Shown here in pieces: positions 7,925 to 15,650 of a stretch of 44,234 nucleotides of DNA; position 1 is the first letter of the stretch; each line of letters opens with the position of its first letter. A program made the position numbers and the translations under genes. The DNA is from a bacterium (lineage in GTDB: Bacteria; Planctomycetota; JADGBV01). The stretch is taken from positions 1 to 44,234 of the forward strand of contig JAHFOS010000014.1 in the NCBI GenBank assembly GCA_023261545.1, given 5' to 3'. Under the pieces are notes generated by a model. It saw only the letters and a list, made by a program, of their open reading frames with translations. It was not told where the DNA came from and did not search any database.

Positions 7925-8677
7925 TCATGGATAGGGTTCCGTGTCGTAGCCGATGGTCCAGCAGTATTCCCAGTCGGGATTGTCGGGTTGTTGCACGAAG
8001 AAGTCGCTCAGCTCCAGGGTGCGGTAGTCGCTCCAACGGGTCCTGACGACCGATCCATCTACGAAGCCATGCACGGTTCCGTCCCAGTGAAAGCTGGTCA
8101 GGGGGTCCACCCACATCCAGCGGAAATAAGTCGAAGGGCCGACCCAGGAACCCACGTTCCAGCCGCGCGGGTCATTCTCCTCGGTGACGATCATGACTTG
8201 GGTTTGTTTGAGTTGTTGCAAGGCCCTGCGCGGGCCGCCAATAGGGGACCACCAGTGCGGTTCGACTCCATCGCCAAGGAAACCGTTCAGCGAGTAGGTG
8301 CGAACATGGTCGGTCGGATCCATGGGGCAGCGAAACGCATTGGGATCAGAGAGATAGGGCCACATCAATCCGAGGCTCAGGGAAGATGGGGCGTTCCCTG
8401 GTCCCACCCAAGCGGGTCGGCCGGGGTCGTTGGGATTGGAATTGACGAAGAACCCATTTTCATCTTCCAGATAAGTGGTCCAAGCTAGAGTGATTTGATG
8501 CGCGTTGTTCACGCATTGGGCCATGTACGCCCCGCGATAGGCATCGCGGAGTCCCGGCAGGATCAGGGAAACCAGGATGGCCATGACGGCCATGACGGTC
8601 AAAAGTTCCACGAGCGTGAAACAATGCGGTCCCTTACCCGGAAAACCTATCGTAGCTTGGCAAGAACTTTTTCGCAT
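7925..8677 (-). CDS. H-X9-DG-type pseudopilin
   Basis: A 250-residue protein with a 19-residue leader, then a prepilin-like segment: Cys19 | Phe20, FTLVELL, with the conserved Glu at +5 (Glu24), and a ~20-residue hydrophobic helix ending in ILPGLRDAYRG. The ectodomain has the features of the large PVC/Planctomycete pseudopilin family: an NNAHQITLAW helix, PYLSDPNAFRCP, and near the C-terminus a His followed after exactly nine residues by Asp-Gly (HWDGTVHGFVDG). The residue before the cleavage point is Cys rather than the usual Gly. It diverges from an AraC regulator 311 bp away and follows a 38-codon small ORF. Such proteins are presumed to be assembled or exposed on the cell surface by a type IV pilus/type II secretion-like machine. 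The actual role is unknown. Confidence 0.88.
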   Translation of the reverse strand: MRKSSCQATIGFPGKGPHCFTLVELLTVMAVMAILVSLILPGLRDAYRGAYMAQCVNNAHQITLAWTTYLEDENGFFVNSNPNDPGRPAWVGPGNAPSSLSLGLMWPYLSDPNAFRCPMDPTDHVRTYSLNGFLGDGVEPHWWSPIGGPRRALQQLKQTQVMIVTEENDPRGWNVGSWVGPSTYFRWMWVDPLTSFHWDGTVHGFVDGSVVRTRWSDYRTLELSDFFVQQPDNPDWEYCWTIGYDTEPYP

Positions 8678-8704
8678 CGTGATGAAAGCCCCATTCTTAT
8701 TGCC

Positions 8705-8821
8705 TCAAATGAGGGCTGAATACTTGTTCGTCTCTACATTGGGGCGGAGCGGGACCAGCTCCGGCAGGACGAGGTTGGGAAAATTTTTCTTGAACTCGGC
8801 GAGAACGGCGGAGGCGCTCAT
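8705..8821 (-). CDS. Small ORF upstream of the pseudopilin (38 aa, hypothetical)
   Basis: ATG at 8821 through TGA at 8705 encodes 38 residues beginning MSASAVLAEFKKNFPN and ending NKYSALI. A strong Shine-Dalgarno (ACAGGAAGGA) sits at good distance before the ATG, which is the main reason to list it. It ends 27 bp before the pseudopilin ATG on the same strand, so it could be a coupled leader peptide or small protein. It could also be the remnant of a lost gene. No family recognised. Confidence 0.4.
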   Translation of the reverse strand: MSASAVLAEFKKNFPNLVLPELVPLRPNVETNKYSALI

Positions 8822-8988
8822 GGGTGCATTCCTTCCTGTTTGTCAACTTTAAAATCTTCGAACATCTAGAATTCTTGATCATTCGACGGTTGGAATATTT
8901 TTTTGAGATAGCATAATAATCACTGCTCCTGGCTCCGCCAATACCGCGACTTGCCACTGGCATAGCACTTTTTGACGGAACCCTATCC
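8822..8988. promoter_or_regulatory. Divergent control region, pseudopilin unit / AraC
   Basis: This AT-rich stretch separates the minus-strand small ORF/pseudopilin unit from the plus-strand AraC gene. It contains an imperfect 14-bp dyad, TCTAGAATTCTTGA (8865-8878), and an A/T run near 8897-8908. No convincing -35/-10 pair could be fixed for either direction. The divergent layout is typical of a regulator that controls its neighbour, so operators are expected here. Confidence 0.4.
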
Positions 8989-9891
8989 ATGACACAACTT
9001 CCCGATTATTTTTCGCCCCAGATACAATGGGCCGACCGGTTTTTCCTGGAGCTGAAGCCCGCGGCGGGTGTCGTCCTGGAGGTCGTGGGCGGAGGCTTGG
9101 AGACTTGTGCCGCGGACTACCGCGTGCGGCGTGAGGACTTCCCCTTCTGGTGCCTGGAGTTCGTGGCCGGGGGAGAAGGCGAGGTGACATTCTCCGGGCG
9201 CCAACACGCCCTGGTGCCCGGTGCCGTCTTCACCTACGGCCCGGGTATCCCCCACGATATCGCCACCCACCCGCGCCGCAGGCTGGTGAAGTACTTCGTG
9301 AGCTTTACCGGCAGCGGGGCGCGCGGTTTCCTGGAGCGCGCGCGCCTGCCGCCGGCCAAGCCCATGCACACGCGCCAGGCCGAGGACCTGCGCCAGGGCT
9401 TCGATCTCATGGTGCGCCAGGGCCGGCGTGCCGCTCCCTGGGCGGGGGAGTTTTGCCGCCCCATGCTGGAGGCTATCGGCCAGATCCTCGCCAGCAGCCT
9501 GGTCCCCGAGAGCGACCGCCGAAGCCGCGCCTACGCCAGCTTCGAGCGCTGCCGTGATCACCTTGAGCAGCGCTTTTTAGAGGTGACGACGCTCGCCGAA
9601 ATCGCTACCGCCTGCCGCCTCGACCCCTGCACCTTGAGCCGCCTTTACCGCCGTTTCGCCCGCGAGAGCCCGCGCCGCCACCTGCTGCGCCTGAGGATGC
9701 GCCACGCCGCCGAGTTGCTGCGCCTTCCCGGCACACTTGTCAAGCAAGCCGCCGCCGCTCTCGGTTACGCCGACGCCTTCCAGTTCTCCCGCGCCTTCAA
9801 GGGCGTTTACGGCGTGGCCCCGGAGCATTTCCAGCGGCTCGTCGAGAGCCACATCGAGAAGGGCCGCGCGCCGCCTGGACGGTTCTCTTGA
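8989..9891 (+). CDS. AraC-family transcriptional regulator
   Basis: 300 residues. The N-terminal ~150 residues look like the AraC cupin sensing domain (FWCLEFVAGGEGEVTFSG, then LVPGAVFTYGPGIPHDI). The C-terminal ~100 residues hold two helix-turn-helix motifs: the first around TTLAEIATACRLDPCTLSRL, the second around VKQAAAALGYADAFQFSRAF followed by the GVAPEHFQR tail. It is divergent from the pseudopilin unit and convergent with the SGNH esterase gene (62-bp gap). By position it is the likely regulator of the pseudopilin; its ligand is presumably a carbohydrate, but nothing in the sequence specifies which. Confidence 0.9.
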   Translation: MTQLPDYFSPQIQWADRFFLELKPAAGVVLEVVGGGLETCAADYRVRREDFPFWCLEFVAGGEGEVTFSGRQHALVPGAVFTYGPGIPHDIATHPRRRLVKYFVSFTGSGARGFLERARLPPAKPMHTRQAEDLRQGFDLMVRQGRRAAPWAGEFCRPMLEAIGQILASSLVPESDRRSRAYASFERCRDHLEQRFLEVTTLAEIATACRLDPCTLSRLYRRFARESPRRHLLRLRMRHAAELLRLPGTLVKQAAAALGYADAFQFSRAFKGVYGVAPEHFQRLVESHIEKGRAPPGRFS

Positions 9892-9953
9892 AAGAGGGGT
9901 CTGGCCTCGGCCAGAGCGCCTTCGGAAATTCACCAGAGATAGACGGTCCAAAC

Positions 9954-11243
9954 TCAGGGCAGCAGGCTGGCCGTGGCGTCTCCCCCGGCGACGCAGAGGC
10001 TCTCCAGGCGCAGTTCCTGTTCTTTGTCTGCGCTGAGGACAGGTTCGATTTCCACTACGTGCGATTTGCCGGGGTCGAGACCGCGGGCGAGCTCATAGAC
10101 CAGGTGGCCGTTGCCGTTCCAGCGGTTGCCCTCGAAGTGTTCGGTGTCCTTGCCGGGGCCGGGTTTGCCGCTGGCCACCAAGGCGCCATCCACCCAGACC
10201 CGGAAACGACCGGAGCCGGCGGTCGCCTCGCCGTAAACCATCACCGTGGCCGCCGAAACCTTCAGTCGCAGCCGGGCCACGGGCCGCGGCGCCAAGCGTG
10301 GTTTGCCGTTGCTGTCGAGCACCGCTTTGCCATCGGCGCCAGTTTCGGGTCCGCGGTTACGCGCCACTACCAGGCCGTCGAGCCAGCGTGACATCAGGAA
10401 ATCATAATAGACGGAGGTGAGGTTGGGCCGTCCCGGATCCCAGCCGGCGGGAAGGGCGCCCAGATCAGCCAGACGAACACGCCGGGCCGACAGATAAGTG
10501 GCGGGCCAGAGCAAAACCTTCGGCAGGCGTGGAGACAGGCCCGCGGCCAGCGCGCGCTCGAAGCCCTGCCAGGCGGCGTCGGCGAAAAGCCGGTAGCCCG
10601 CGTCGTGGGGATGGATGCCATCGGTGACCCAGATTTCCTCCGGGCGGATTTTCCCGGCCTCGACCAGTCCGGTGATCGCGCTGACGGCGTCACCCCAGCC
10701 GTTGCCGTAGGCCTCAGCCAAAGCGCGGTGCAGCGCCAAACGCTTGAGTTTGGGCAACTCCGCGGAACCGATGTTCCAGCGAAAGGGGAAGGCGACCTGC
10801 ACCACCGGCACCTTGGCTTCGGCCAGGCGGTGCAGGATGGCTTGATAGGAAGCCAAGGTCTCGGGATCGTCGCTGGTGATGTCATCATTGGCGGTGAAGT
10901 CCACGAAAACTAGATCGGGCTTCCAACGCAGGCAGTCGCGCTCCAGGCGGAACAGGCCCAGTTGCGAACCGGTGCCACCGATGGCGGCGTCGCGACAGCG
11001 GAAATGGGCCTGCGGGTAGCGGGCTTCCAGGCGGTCGCGGATGAGAGCGCGGTAGGAGGTGTTTTCGTGGTCGCTGGCGTTGGCGCCCCAGGTCAGCGAA
11101 CAACCGAAGAACACCACGGTCAGCCGCTCGCCGGCCTGAGCGCGGCCATCAAAGCCGGTGAAACCACCGTCTCCGGCGGCGAGCGCCTGCGCGACGGGAA
11201 TTCCAGAGATCAGGAGAATGGATTGCACCAGCCGACTTATCAT
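9954..11243 (-). CDS. Secreted SGNH/GDSL-family hydrolase with C-terminal jelly-roll-like region
   Basis: 429 residues. A signal peptide (VQSILLISGIPVAQALA) is followed by an SGNH hydrolase core. Block I is FFGCSLTWGAN with candidate nucleophile Ser49 (GCSL in place of GDSL). Block II is AIGGTGS. Block III is FTANDD, carrying the oxyanion Asn. Block V is DGIHPHDAGY, with the catalytic Asp and His. The C-terminal ~160 residues are beta-rich (RLRLKVSAATVMVYGEA, FRVWVDGALVASG) and may bind carbohydrate. The family removes acyl groups from sugars or other esters, which fits a glycan-degradation neighbourhood. The start at 11243 has AAAGG five bases upstream. The promoter and first ~60 coding bases lie inside a 136-bp repeat whose second copy is at 13304-13437. 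Confidence 0.85.
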   Translation of the reverse strand: MISRLVQSILLISGIPVAQALAAGDGGFTGFDGRAQAGERLTVVFFGCSLTWGANASDHENTSYRALIRDRLEARYPQAHFRCRDAAIGGTGSQLGLFRLERDCLRWKPDLVFVDFTANDDITSDDPETLASYQAILHRLAEAKVPVVQVAFPFRWNIGSAELPKLKRLALHRALAEAYGNGWGDAVSAITGLVEAGKIRPEEIWVTDGIHPHDAGYRLFADAAWQGFERALAAGLSPRLPKVLLWPATYLSARRVRLADLGALPAGWDPGRPNLTSVYYDFLMSRWLDGLVVARNRGPETGADGKAVLDSNGKPRLAPRPVARLRLKVSAATVMVYGEATAGSGRFRVWVDGALVASGKPGPGKDTEHFEGNRWNGNGHLVYELARGLDPGKSHVVEIEPVLSADKEQELRLESLCVAGGDATASLLP

Positions 11244-11318
11244 AAGAGCCTTTGTTCCAGGTTATGTTACCCGTGACACACGAAGGGACATCATGGAGGG
11301 GAAATCCGCCCATCCACC
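11183..11318. repeat. ~135-bp direct repeat A, left of the PhyH/AraC module
   Basis: Matches 13304-13437 in the same orientation. The last 43 bases (ACACACGAAGGGACATCATG through CCATCCACC) are identical; the rest has roughly fifteen differences or gaps. Copy A covers the first ~60 coding bases and the 5' leader/promoter of the SGNH gene. Together the two copies bracket the PhyH and AraC genes. Confidence 0.88.
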
Positions 11319-11364
11319 ACGTAAAATTTTGACTTACCAGGCCGAGGAGCGTTGATGTGGAGGA

Positions 11365-12207
11365 TCAGCCCACCAGGGCGGGCTCCGGTACGGCCTTGAA
11401 CGCATCCAGGGCTCCGACTTCCGAGCTGTAGGCGGGGTGCAGGCCGCCGGGGTTGGGGCGATGTCCCCTGACCATCAGCCCTGGCCGGCCGTGGCTTTGA
11501 CCGCCAAGCTGGGGATTCTCCGGGTCCCGATAGCCGAGGCGCACCAAGCGCCGCGGCTGGGAAGTGCGATTGACATAGGACCCGTGGACGGTGAAGATGT
11601 TGAAGCACACCACATCGCCGCGCCGCGCTGGCACCGGGATCGTTTCCTTGAGATGATAATTTGCGGTTGGCAGGTGCGGGGTGCAGGGTCCCTCTGGAGT
11701 GCAGGTGATGTGTTCGAGTGCCCCTTGCGCGTGAGAGCCGGCGAGGAAGCGGATTTCGCCATTCTCGTGGCGCGTGTCATCGAGATGGACGAGCACATCC
11801 ACATAGCGGCCGTCCTGGTGCTGGTAGAAAGCCCAGTCCTGGTGCATGGGAAATGGGTGGCCGGTCTCCGGCGGTTTGGTGTGCATGGTGCTGTGGTGCA
11901 GCTCCACGTTGGGGCCGAGGAGATCCCCCATGGCCTCCACCAGCCGGGGATGGGTCACGGCCTGCATCCAGGACGCGGCGTAAAAGTGCAGATCGTGCAT
12001 GGCGACGAGCTGGGACTGCTTCTCGGTCGCGGCGTCCATGTACTCTTTGCGCCAGGGACCCGTCCAACCCTGTCCGCTGGAGGCCCAGTGGCGCGTCATG
12101 AACTCGTGATCGCGCTCCATTTCGCAGATATCCCTTCCTGTGAATACGGCCGGGATGTGCAGATACCCCTGGGATTCGTAGGATTCTATTTCACGGCGAC
12201 TCAGCAT
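11365..12207 (-). CDS. PhyH-family Fe(II)/2-oxoglutarate dioxygenase
   Basis: 280 residues with the phytanoyl-CoA dioxygenase-like fold. The iron site is the H-x-D of PMHQDW plus the distal His in FTVHGSYVNRT, and the Arg pair in PRRLVRL is a good candidate for binding the 2-oxoglutarate carboxylate. GEIRFLAGSHAQG is a typical family segment. The start at 12207 is supported by GGGAG six bases upstream. The protein has no signal peptide, so it is cytosolic. It is transcribed divergently from an AraC regulator with a 147-bp control region, a pairing common in PVC genomes. Members of this family hydroxylate small molecules; the substrate cannot be read from the sequence, but the AraC neighbour and glycan genes suggest an inducible catabolic role. 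Confidence 0.88.
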   Translation of the reverse strand: MLSRREIESYESQGYLHIPAVFTGRDICEMERDHEFMTRHWASSGQGWTGPWRKEYMDAATEKQSQLVAMHDLHFYAASWMQAVTHPRLVEAMGDLLGPNVELHHSTMHTKPPETGHPFPMHQDWAFYQHQDGRYVDVLVHLDDTRHENGEIRFLAGSHAQGALEHITCTPEGPCTPHLPTANYHLKETIPVPARRGDVVCFNIFTVHGSYVNRTSQPRRLVRLGYRDPENPQLGGQSHGRPGLMVRGHRPNPGGLHPAYSSEVGALDAFKAVPEPALVG

Positions 12208-12354
12208 GGCGATCTCCCACTTTGGACTTGGGGTATTTTAGGGGGAAGCCCTTGTTTAGGCCATGGCGCTGGCGGACATTTTTTTGATTATTTCGGACAT
12301 GCCCTTTATTATCCCTCGTTAATTATTGGCTTCTCGCTACAATTTACCCAAACA
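12208..12354. promoter_or_regulatory. Divergent control region PhyH / AraC
   Basis: A 147-bp region, AT-rich near the AraC side (TTATTATCCCTCGTTAATTATTGG). TACAAT at 12338-12343 could be a -10 box 11 bases before the AraC ATG, implying a very short leader. No clear matching -35 and no convincing long dyad were found. Confidence 0.4.
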
Positions 12355-13278
12355 ATGGGCATTCGCGGCCAGAACTCTCGCCCCCCCGAACGGCTCGCCG
12401 AGATCTCGGCCAGATGGATTTTCGGTCGCCATACTCTCGAAGGCCGGACGGGCAGCTATTGCACCTTTGACGAGCAACCCACGAACAGCCCCCATCGCCA
12501 CAACCACTATGAGATATGTCTGGTGCTCTCCGGTCATGGGATTTTTTACCATGGCGGGGCGAGCCATGCGTTAGGACCAGGTGTGTTGTTCCTGGCCGAT
12601 CCCGGCGTGGTCCATGAAATCACCTCCTTCGAAACCCGTGATTTGAGATTGGTGTTCTTTTCCTTCTCTATCGAGGTGACGCCTTCTCCCATCGCGGAAA
12701 GCGATGAGAATCGGTTGCTGGCCGCCTTCCTTCGGGAGCACCGGCTTATTTCCAGGGCCGTTGGAGACTTGGCCGATTATCTCCCGCTGCTCCGTCCGCG
12801 CGCTCTGCCGCGCGCGAACCAGAGCGCCCGCGTGGCATTGCTCGAAACGCTGCTCGCGATGATATCCCTGCTGGCCGGTATCGGTCCAGAAGCTGGGGGG
12901 GCGACGGAGCGGCCCGGCGCGGTGAGGAAGGCGTTGGACTGGCTCGATCTCCATTTTCGCGGCAAGGTGCGCGAGGCCGAAGTGGCTCGGGCCGCCGCCG
13001 TCTCGGAGCGCACCTTGCGCCGGCTGCTGCGACGACACTGCGGCCAGAGTCTCGCGACCCTGGTGAATGAGCGCCGCATCGGCCATGCGGTTCACCGCCT
13101 GCTCATGGGTTTCACCGTGGGCCAGGTGGCCCGCGAAGTGGGCATCGAGGATCCGGGCCAGTTCAGCCGCCTCTTCAAGAGGCACCTGGGTTGTCCGCCC
13201 AAGGTTTTCCAGGGGGCTCACGCCCCGACGGTTCCGCGCACCGAATGGAGCGGGGACTCGTCCGTTAGAGTGTCGTGA
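12355..13278 (+). CDS. AraC-family transcriptional regulator (PhyH-linked)
   Basis: 307 residues from the ATG at 12355. The frame is open much further upstream, but that part is the antisense of the PhyH gene. The N-terminal cupin domain includes SPHRHNHYEICLVLSGHG and LGPGVLFLADPGVVHEI, with the histidines typical of this sensing fold. The DNA-binding region has VREAEVARAAAVSERTLRRL and FTVGQVAREVGIEDPGQFSRL followed by RHLGCPPKVF. Divergent to PhyH, so likely its regulator. The gene and PhyH together are bracketed by direct repeats. Confidence 0.9.
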   Translation: MGIRGQNSRPPERLAEISARWIFGRHTLEGRTGSYCTFDEQPTNSPHRHNHYEICLVLSGHGIFYHGGASHALGPGVLFLADPGVVHEITSFETRDLRLVFFSFSIEVTPSPIAESDENRLLAAFLREHRLISRAVGDLADYLPLLRPRALPRANQSARVALLETLLAMISLLAGIGPEAGGATERPGAVRKALDWLDLHFRGKVREAEVARAAAVSERTLRRLLRRHCGQSLATLVNERRIGHAVHRLLMGFTVGQVAREVGIEDPGQFSRLFKRHLGCPPKVFQGAHAPTVPRTEWSGDSSVRVS

Positions 13279-13303
13279 CCCTCCATATGTTTTTCGGGGA
13301 TCC

Positions 13304-13437
13304 GCGCTTGCGCGACGGGAATTCAGAGATCAGGAGCATGGATTGCACCCGCCGACTTATCCTAAGAGCTTTTTTCCCGGCTATGTTGTCAGGGACACAC
13401 GAAGGGACATCATGGAGGGGAAATCCGCCCATCCACC
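13304..13437. pseudogene. ~135-bp direct repeat B: dead copy of the SGNH gene start and leader
   Basis: Second copy of 11183-11318. Read on the minus strand it corresponds to the SGNH leader and signal-peptide start, but the start codon is changed from ATG to AGG and one base is missing within the coding part (GGAATTCAGAG against GGAATTCCAGAG). It cannot encode the same N-terminus, and no hydrolase body follows. The non-coding 43 bases are fully conserved. It lies 26 bp after the AraC stop and ~105 bp before the next gene, so it may now serve as upstream DNA for the glycosidase cluster. Confidence 0.8.
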
Positions 13438-13459
13438 GCGCAGGGCCAGATCAACTTTA

Positions 13460-13487
13460 GCCAGCCTGGCGTCAAATAAGGCTATTT
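13460..13487 (+). promoter_or_regulatory. Two small dyads upstream of the glycosidase cluster
   Basis: GCCAG-C-CTGGC (13460-13470) and AAATA-AGGC-TATTT (13474-13487) lie 55-80 bp before the ATG at 13543. They are candidate operators for the cluster. Their short length makes chance occurrence possible. Confidence 0.3.
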
Positions 13488-13542
13488 ACCTCATGTCACC
13501 AAGGAGCATACTGTAGGGCAAGGCCAGATCATCTCCGTATCC

Positions 13543-15615
13543 ATGAAAACCCATGACTTGCAGTCCATTATTTTCAGCAACGGATTCAGCTTCGATCTGC
13601 TGGGTGAGGCCGACCGCTTCCTCGGCATTGGCGCAGTCCGCTTTCAGGGCACGGCCCTGCGCGCGGCGAAAATTCCCTGGCTGATTTACACGGAATCCGA
13701 ACACGGCCTGGGCTTCGATCCCACCCGGCTTGAGGCCGTGGAGCGCTCCGGCGAGGCGGTGACGCTGGTGATCGCAGCGGAGGGCCGCTGGCTGCCGCGC
13801 GTCCAGGAGGCCGACGCCATGGGCGACGCCCGTATTCGGACACGGCGGGCCGCGGTCGCGGCCATCACCCTGCGCTGGACCTTCCGGCCGGTGATCGAGA
13901 GGATTTTTGAAAACGACTGGGCCGGCCTGGCCATGCAAGTCACGGCCTTCTGTCCGGGTCATCCCATCCACTGGTTGCTGGAGGACACGACCTGGGAGAT
14001 TGGCGGCCACGCCGAGGGCTGCACGCTCATTCAGCAGGATATCGCGACGATGGATCTGGAACAGGAGGTCAAGGCCGACTCGGCTTTTTCGACGATTGAG
14101 AAGTTCTTCACCGACGGTTGGGGCGGAGCCTATCCCATGGACATGCTGCCGCGCTGTGCCGGCGCCTCCATCTGCGATTTTCAGGTCAAGGGCGACGTAG
14201 CGTTGTGTCTGTACGCCGAGAAGCCGGGCCTGACCCGGGCACGCTTGGAAAAATTCGCTGATGAGGACCTCATCCACTACACGGATCGGCCGTTTTTTAA
14301 GCTGGGCGAAAACGTCAGCGCTCCCGAGCGCAAGCTGCTCGTCCACCGTGCGCCAGCCAGACTGGCGCGCCACGAATGGCGCAACCTCTGGCTCGATTGT
14401 TTCGCCCACGTCCGCGCCCGCATTCACGCCGCCTACGGCTTCCGCCTGGAGACCCCGCGGCCCATGATCCACGCCCACCTTTGGGACGCCGAACTCAAGC
14501 AACGCGGAGCGCGCTGGATCGAGGACCTCGCCGCCGCGCTGCCACTTTACCGTCGTCTCGGCTACCTGGATGTCTTTACCCACGGGGTATGGGAATCCGT
14601 CACCAGCGACCCCACGCGCGGCCTTGAGGATGGAAATATCTGCTCTCCCTACCGCTTTCGTTTCGCAGCCGCGTTCGGCGGTGAAACTGGAATGCGTGTC
14701 CTCGCCGCCGCTGCCGGTGCCGCGGGTATCGGCCTGTTCCAGTGGTACAGCTTCCACCTCTCGAAGTACGCTCCCGTGTGGAAAGAACATCCCGATTGGA
14801 TGTTGCGCGAGGCCAACGGCGATCCCTACGACGCCGGTTATGTCATCCTCGTCGCCGGGCGCATGAACTCGCCTTACGGACAGTGGTTCGAGGATGACAT
14901 ACGCCACTCCTGCGCCGCTGCCGGCACCCAAGGCATTTTCTGGGACAGCTACCAGAACCTGGGCCTCAGCGCCGTGGACTGGGGAGCCCCGGACAAGGCG
15001 CCGCAAGCCGAGCGGATTTGGGCGATGCAGGCCCGGCAGCAAGCCGCCGGATTGCGCCATCGCCCCGAGATCACCACCATCTTCGGTGTCAGTCAGGTGG
15101 GCATGTTCGGCTTCGCCGCCGACCGTTTTCGCCGCCGCTTGTGGGATGACGCCGTCAGCGGCGACCACGCCTTCGCGCTGCTCGACACCTCGCCCGGATT
15201 CTTTTCCAGCCGCGATCCCTTCGGAAGCGGAGTCCTGGATGCCGACCGCTATTTCTGGCTGGCCGCGCACCGCTGTCTCCCCGCGGTCGGGGCGCGTCCC
15301 TGGCCGGCTCTGGCAGGGGCCGATGCTTCCGGATCGGCTTTGCCGGGTGGCGACCAAGTTGAGGAGTTCGCCAGGGTCAACCATCTTTACAACCAGGCCT
15401 TGCCCCGCAAGCACCGGCTGCGTCTGGTCCCGGATGGCAGCCATGTGTTATGGTTGGACGAAACCGGCGTCCCGGCCATCGTCTGGGCCTTCAGGGACAG
15501 CGAGGTCGCCGTCGCCAAGCCGTTCGCGGCCCGCGCCGGTGAGGTCTATGCCATTGGCGGTGACGGCACCGCGTTGGCGCTCGCGCTGCCGCAAATCCCT
15601 GTGGAGACGCGCTAG
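13543..15615 (+). CDS. Putative TIM-barrel glycoside hydrolase (clan GH-D/GH36-like)
   Basis: 690 residues, first gene of the 15.5-kb plus-strand cluster. An N-terminal beta-rich region (~1-290) precedes a probable (beta/alpha)8 barrel. Barrel-like strands include PRPMIHAHLWDAE, YLDVFTHGVWESV, GIGLFQWYSFH, and TQGIFWDSYQNLG, whose Asp is a good candidate for a catalytic residue. HPDWMLREANGDPY resembles the segment before the active site in alpha-galactosidase-like enzymes. A small beta domain closes the protein (HVLWLDETGVPAIVWAF). There is no signal peptide, so it should act on imported sugars. The exact GH family was not recognised; GH36-like is the best guess and an unclassified family is possible. 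It is followed after 35 bp by the DUF1861 gene. Confidence 0.45.
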   Translation: MKTHDLQSIIFSNGFSFDLLGEADRFLGIGAVRFQGTALRAAKIPWLIYTESEHGLGFDPTRLEAVERSGEAVTLVIAAEGRWLPRVQEADAMGDARIRTRRAAVAAITLRWTFRPVIERIFENDWAGLAMQVTAFCPGHPIHWLLEDTTWEIGGHAEGCTLIQQDIATMDLEQEVKADSAFSTIEKFFTDGWGGAYPMDMLPRCAGASICDFQVKGDVALCLYAEKPGLTRARLEKFADEDLIHYTDRPFFKLGENVSAPERKLLVHRAPARLARHEWRNLWLDCFAHVRARIHAAYGFRLETPRPMIHAHLWDAELKQRGARWIEDLAAALPLYRRLGYLDVFTHGVWESVTSDPTRGLEDGNICSPYRFRFAAAFGGETGMRVLAAAAGAAGIGLFQWYSFHLSKYAPVWKEHPDWMLREANGDPYDAGYVILVAGRMNSPYGQWFEDDIRHSCAAAGTQGIFWDSYQNLGLSAVDWGAPDKAPQAERIWAMQARQQAAGLRHRPEITTIFGVSQVGMFGFAADRFRRRLWDDAVSGDHAFALLDTSPGFFSSRDPFGSGVLDADRYFWLAAHRCLPAVGARPWPALAGADASGSALPGGDQVEEFARVNHLYNQALPRKHRLRLVPDGSHVLWLDETGVPAIVWAFRDSEVAVAKPFAARAGEVYAIGGDGTALALALPQIPVETR

Positions 15616-15650
15616 GTTTTGCTGGCCAGGGAAATCAGGAGGGATCCAAA

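Noticed and set aside
8697-8990. 97-codon minus-strand frame in the AraC/pseudopilin gap
   Set aside because: No ribosome site, spans the AraC start region, and low-complexity Arg/Ser/Pro composition; the 38-codon frame in the same gap has a much better ribosome site.
11437-12354. Upstream extension of the PhyH-linked AraC gene by ~306 codons
   Set aside because: The extension is the antisense of PhyH and has no domain; the cupin domain begins soon after ATG 12355.
11183-13437. Insertion sequence bounded by the 135-bp repeats
   Set aside because: The repeats are direct, not inverted, and the interior has no transposase; target-site duplications of 135 bp are not known.
13486-15444. Minus-strand open frame of ~650 codons opposite the first glycosidase
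   Set aside because: No motifs; codon pattern is that of the antisense strand.
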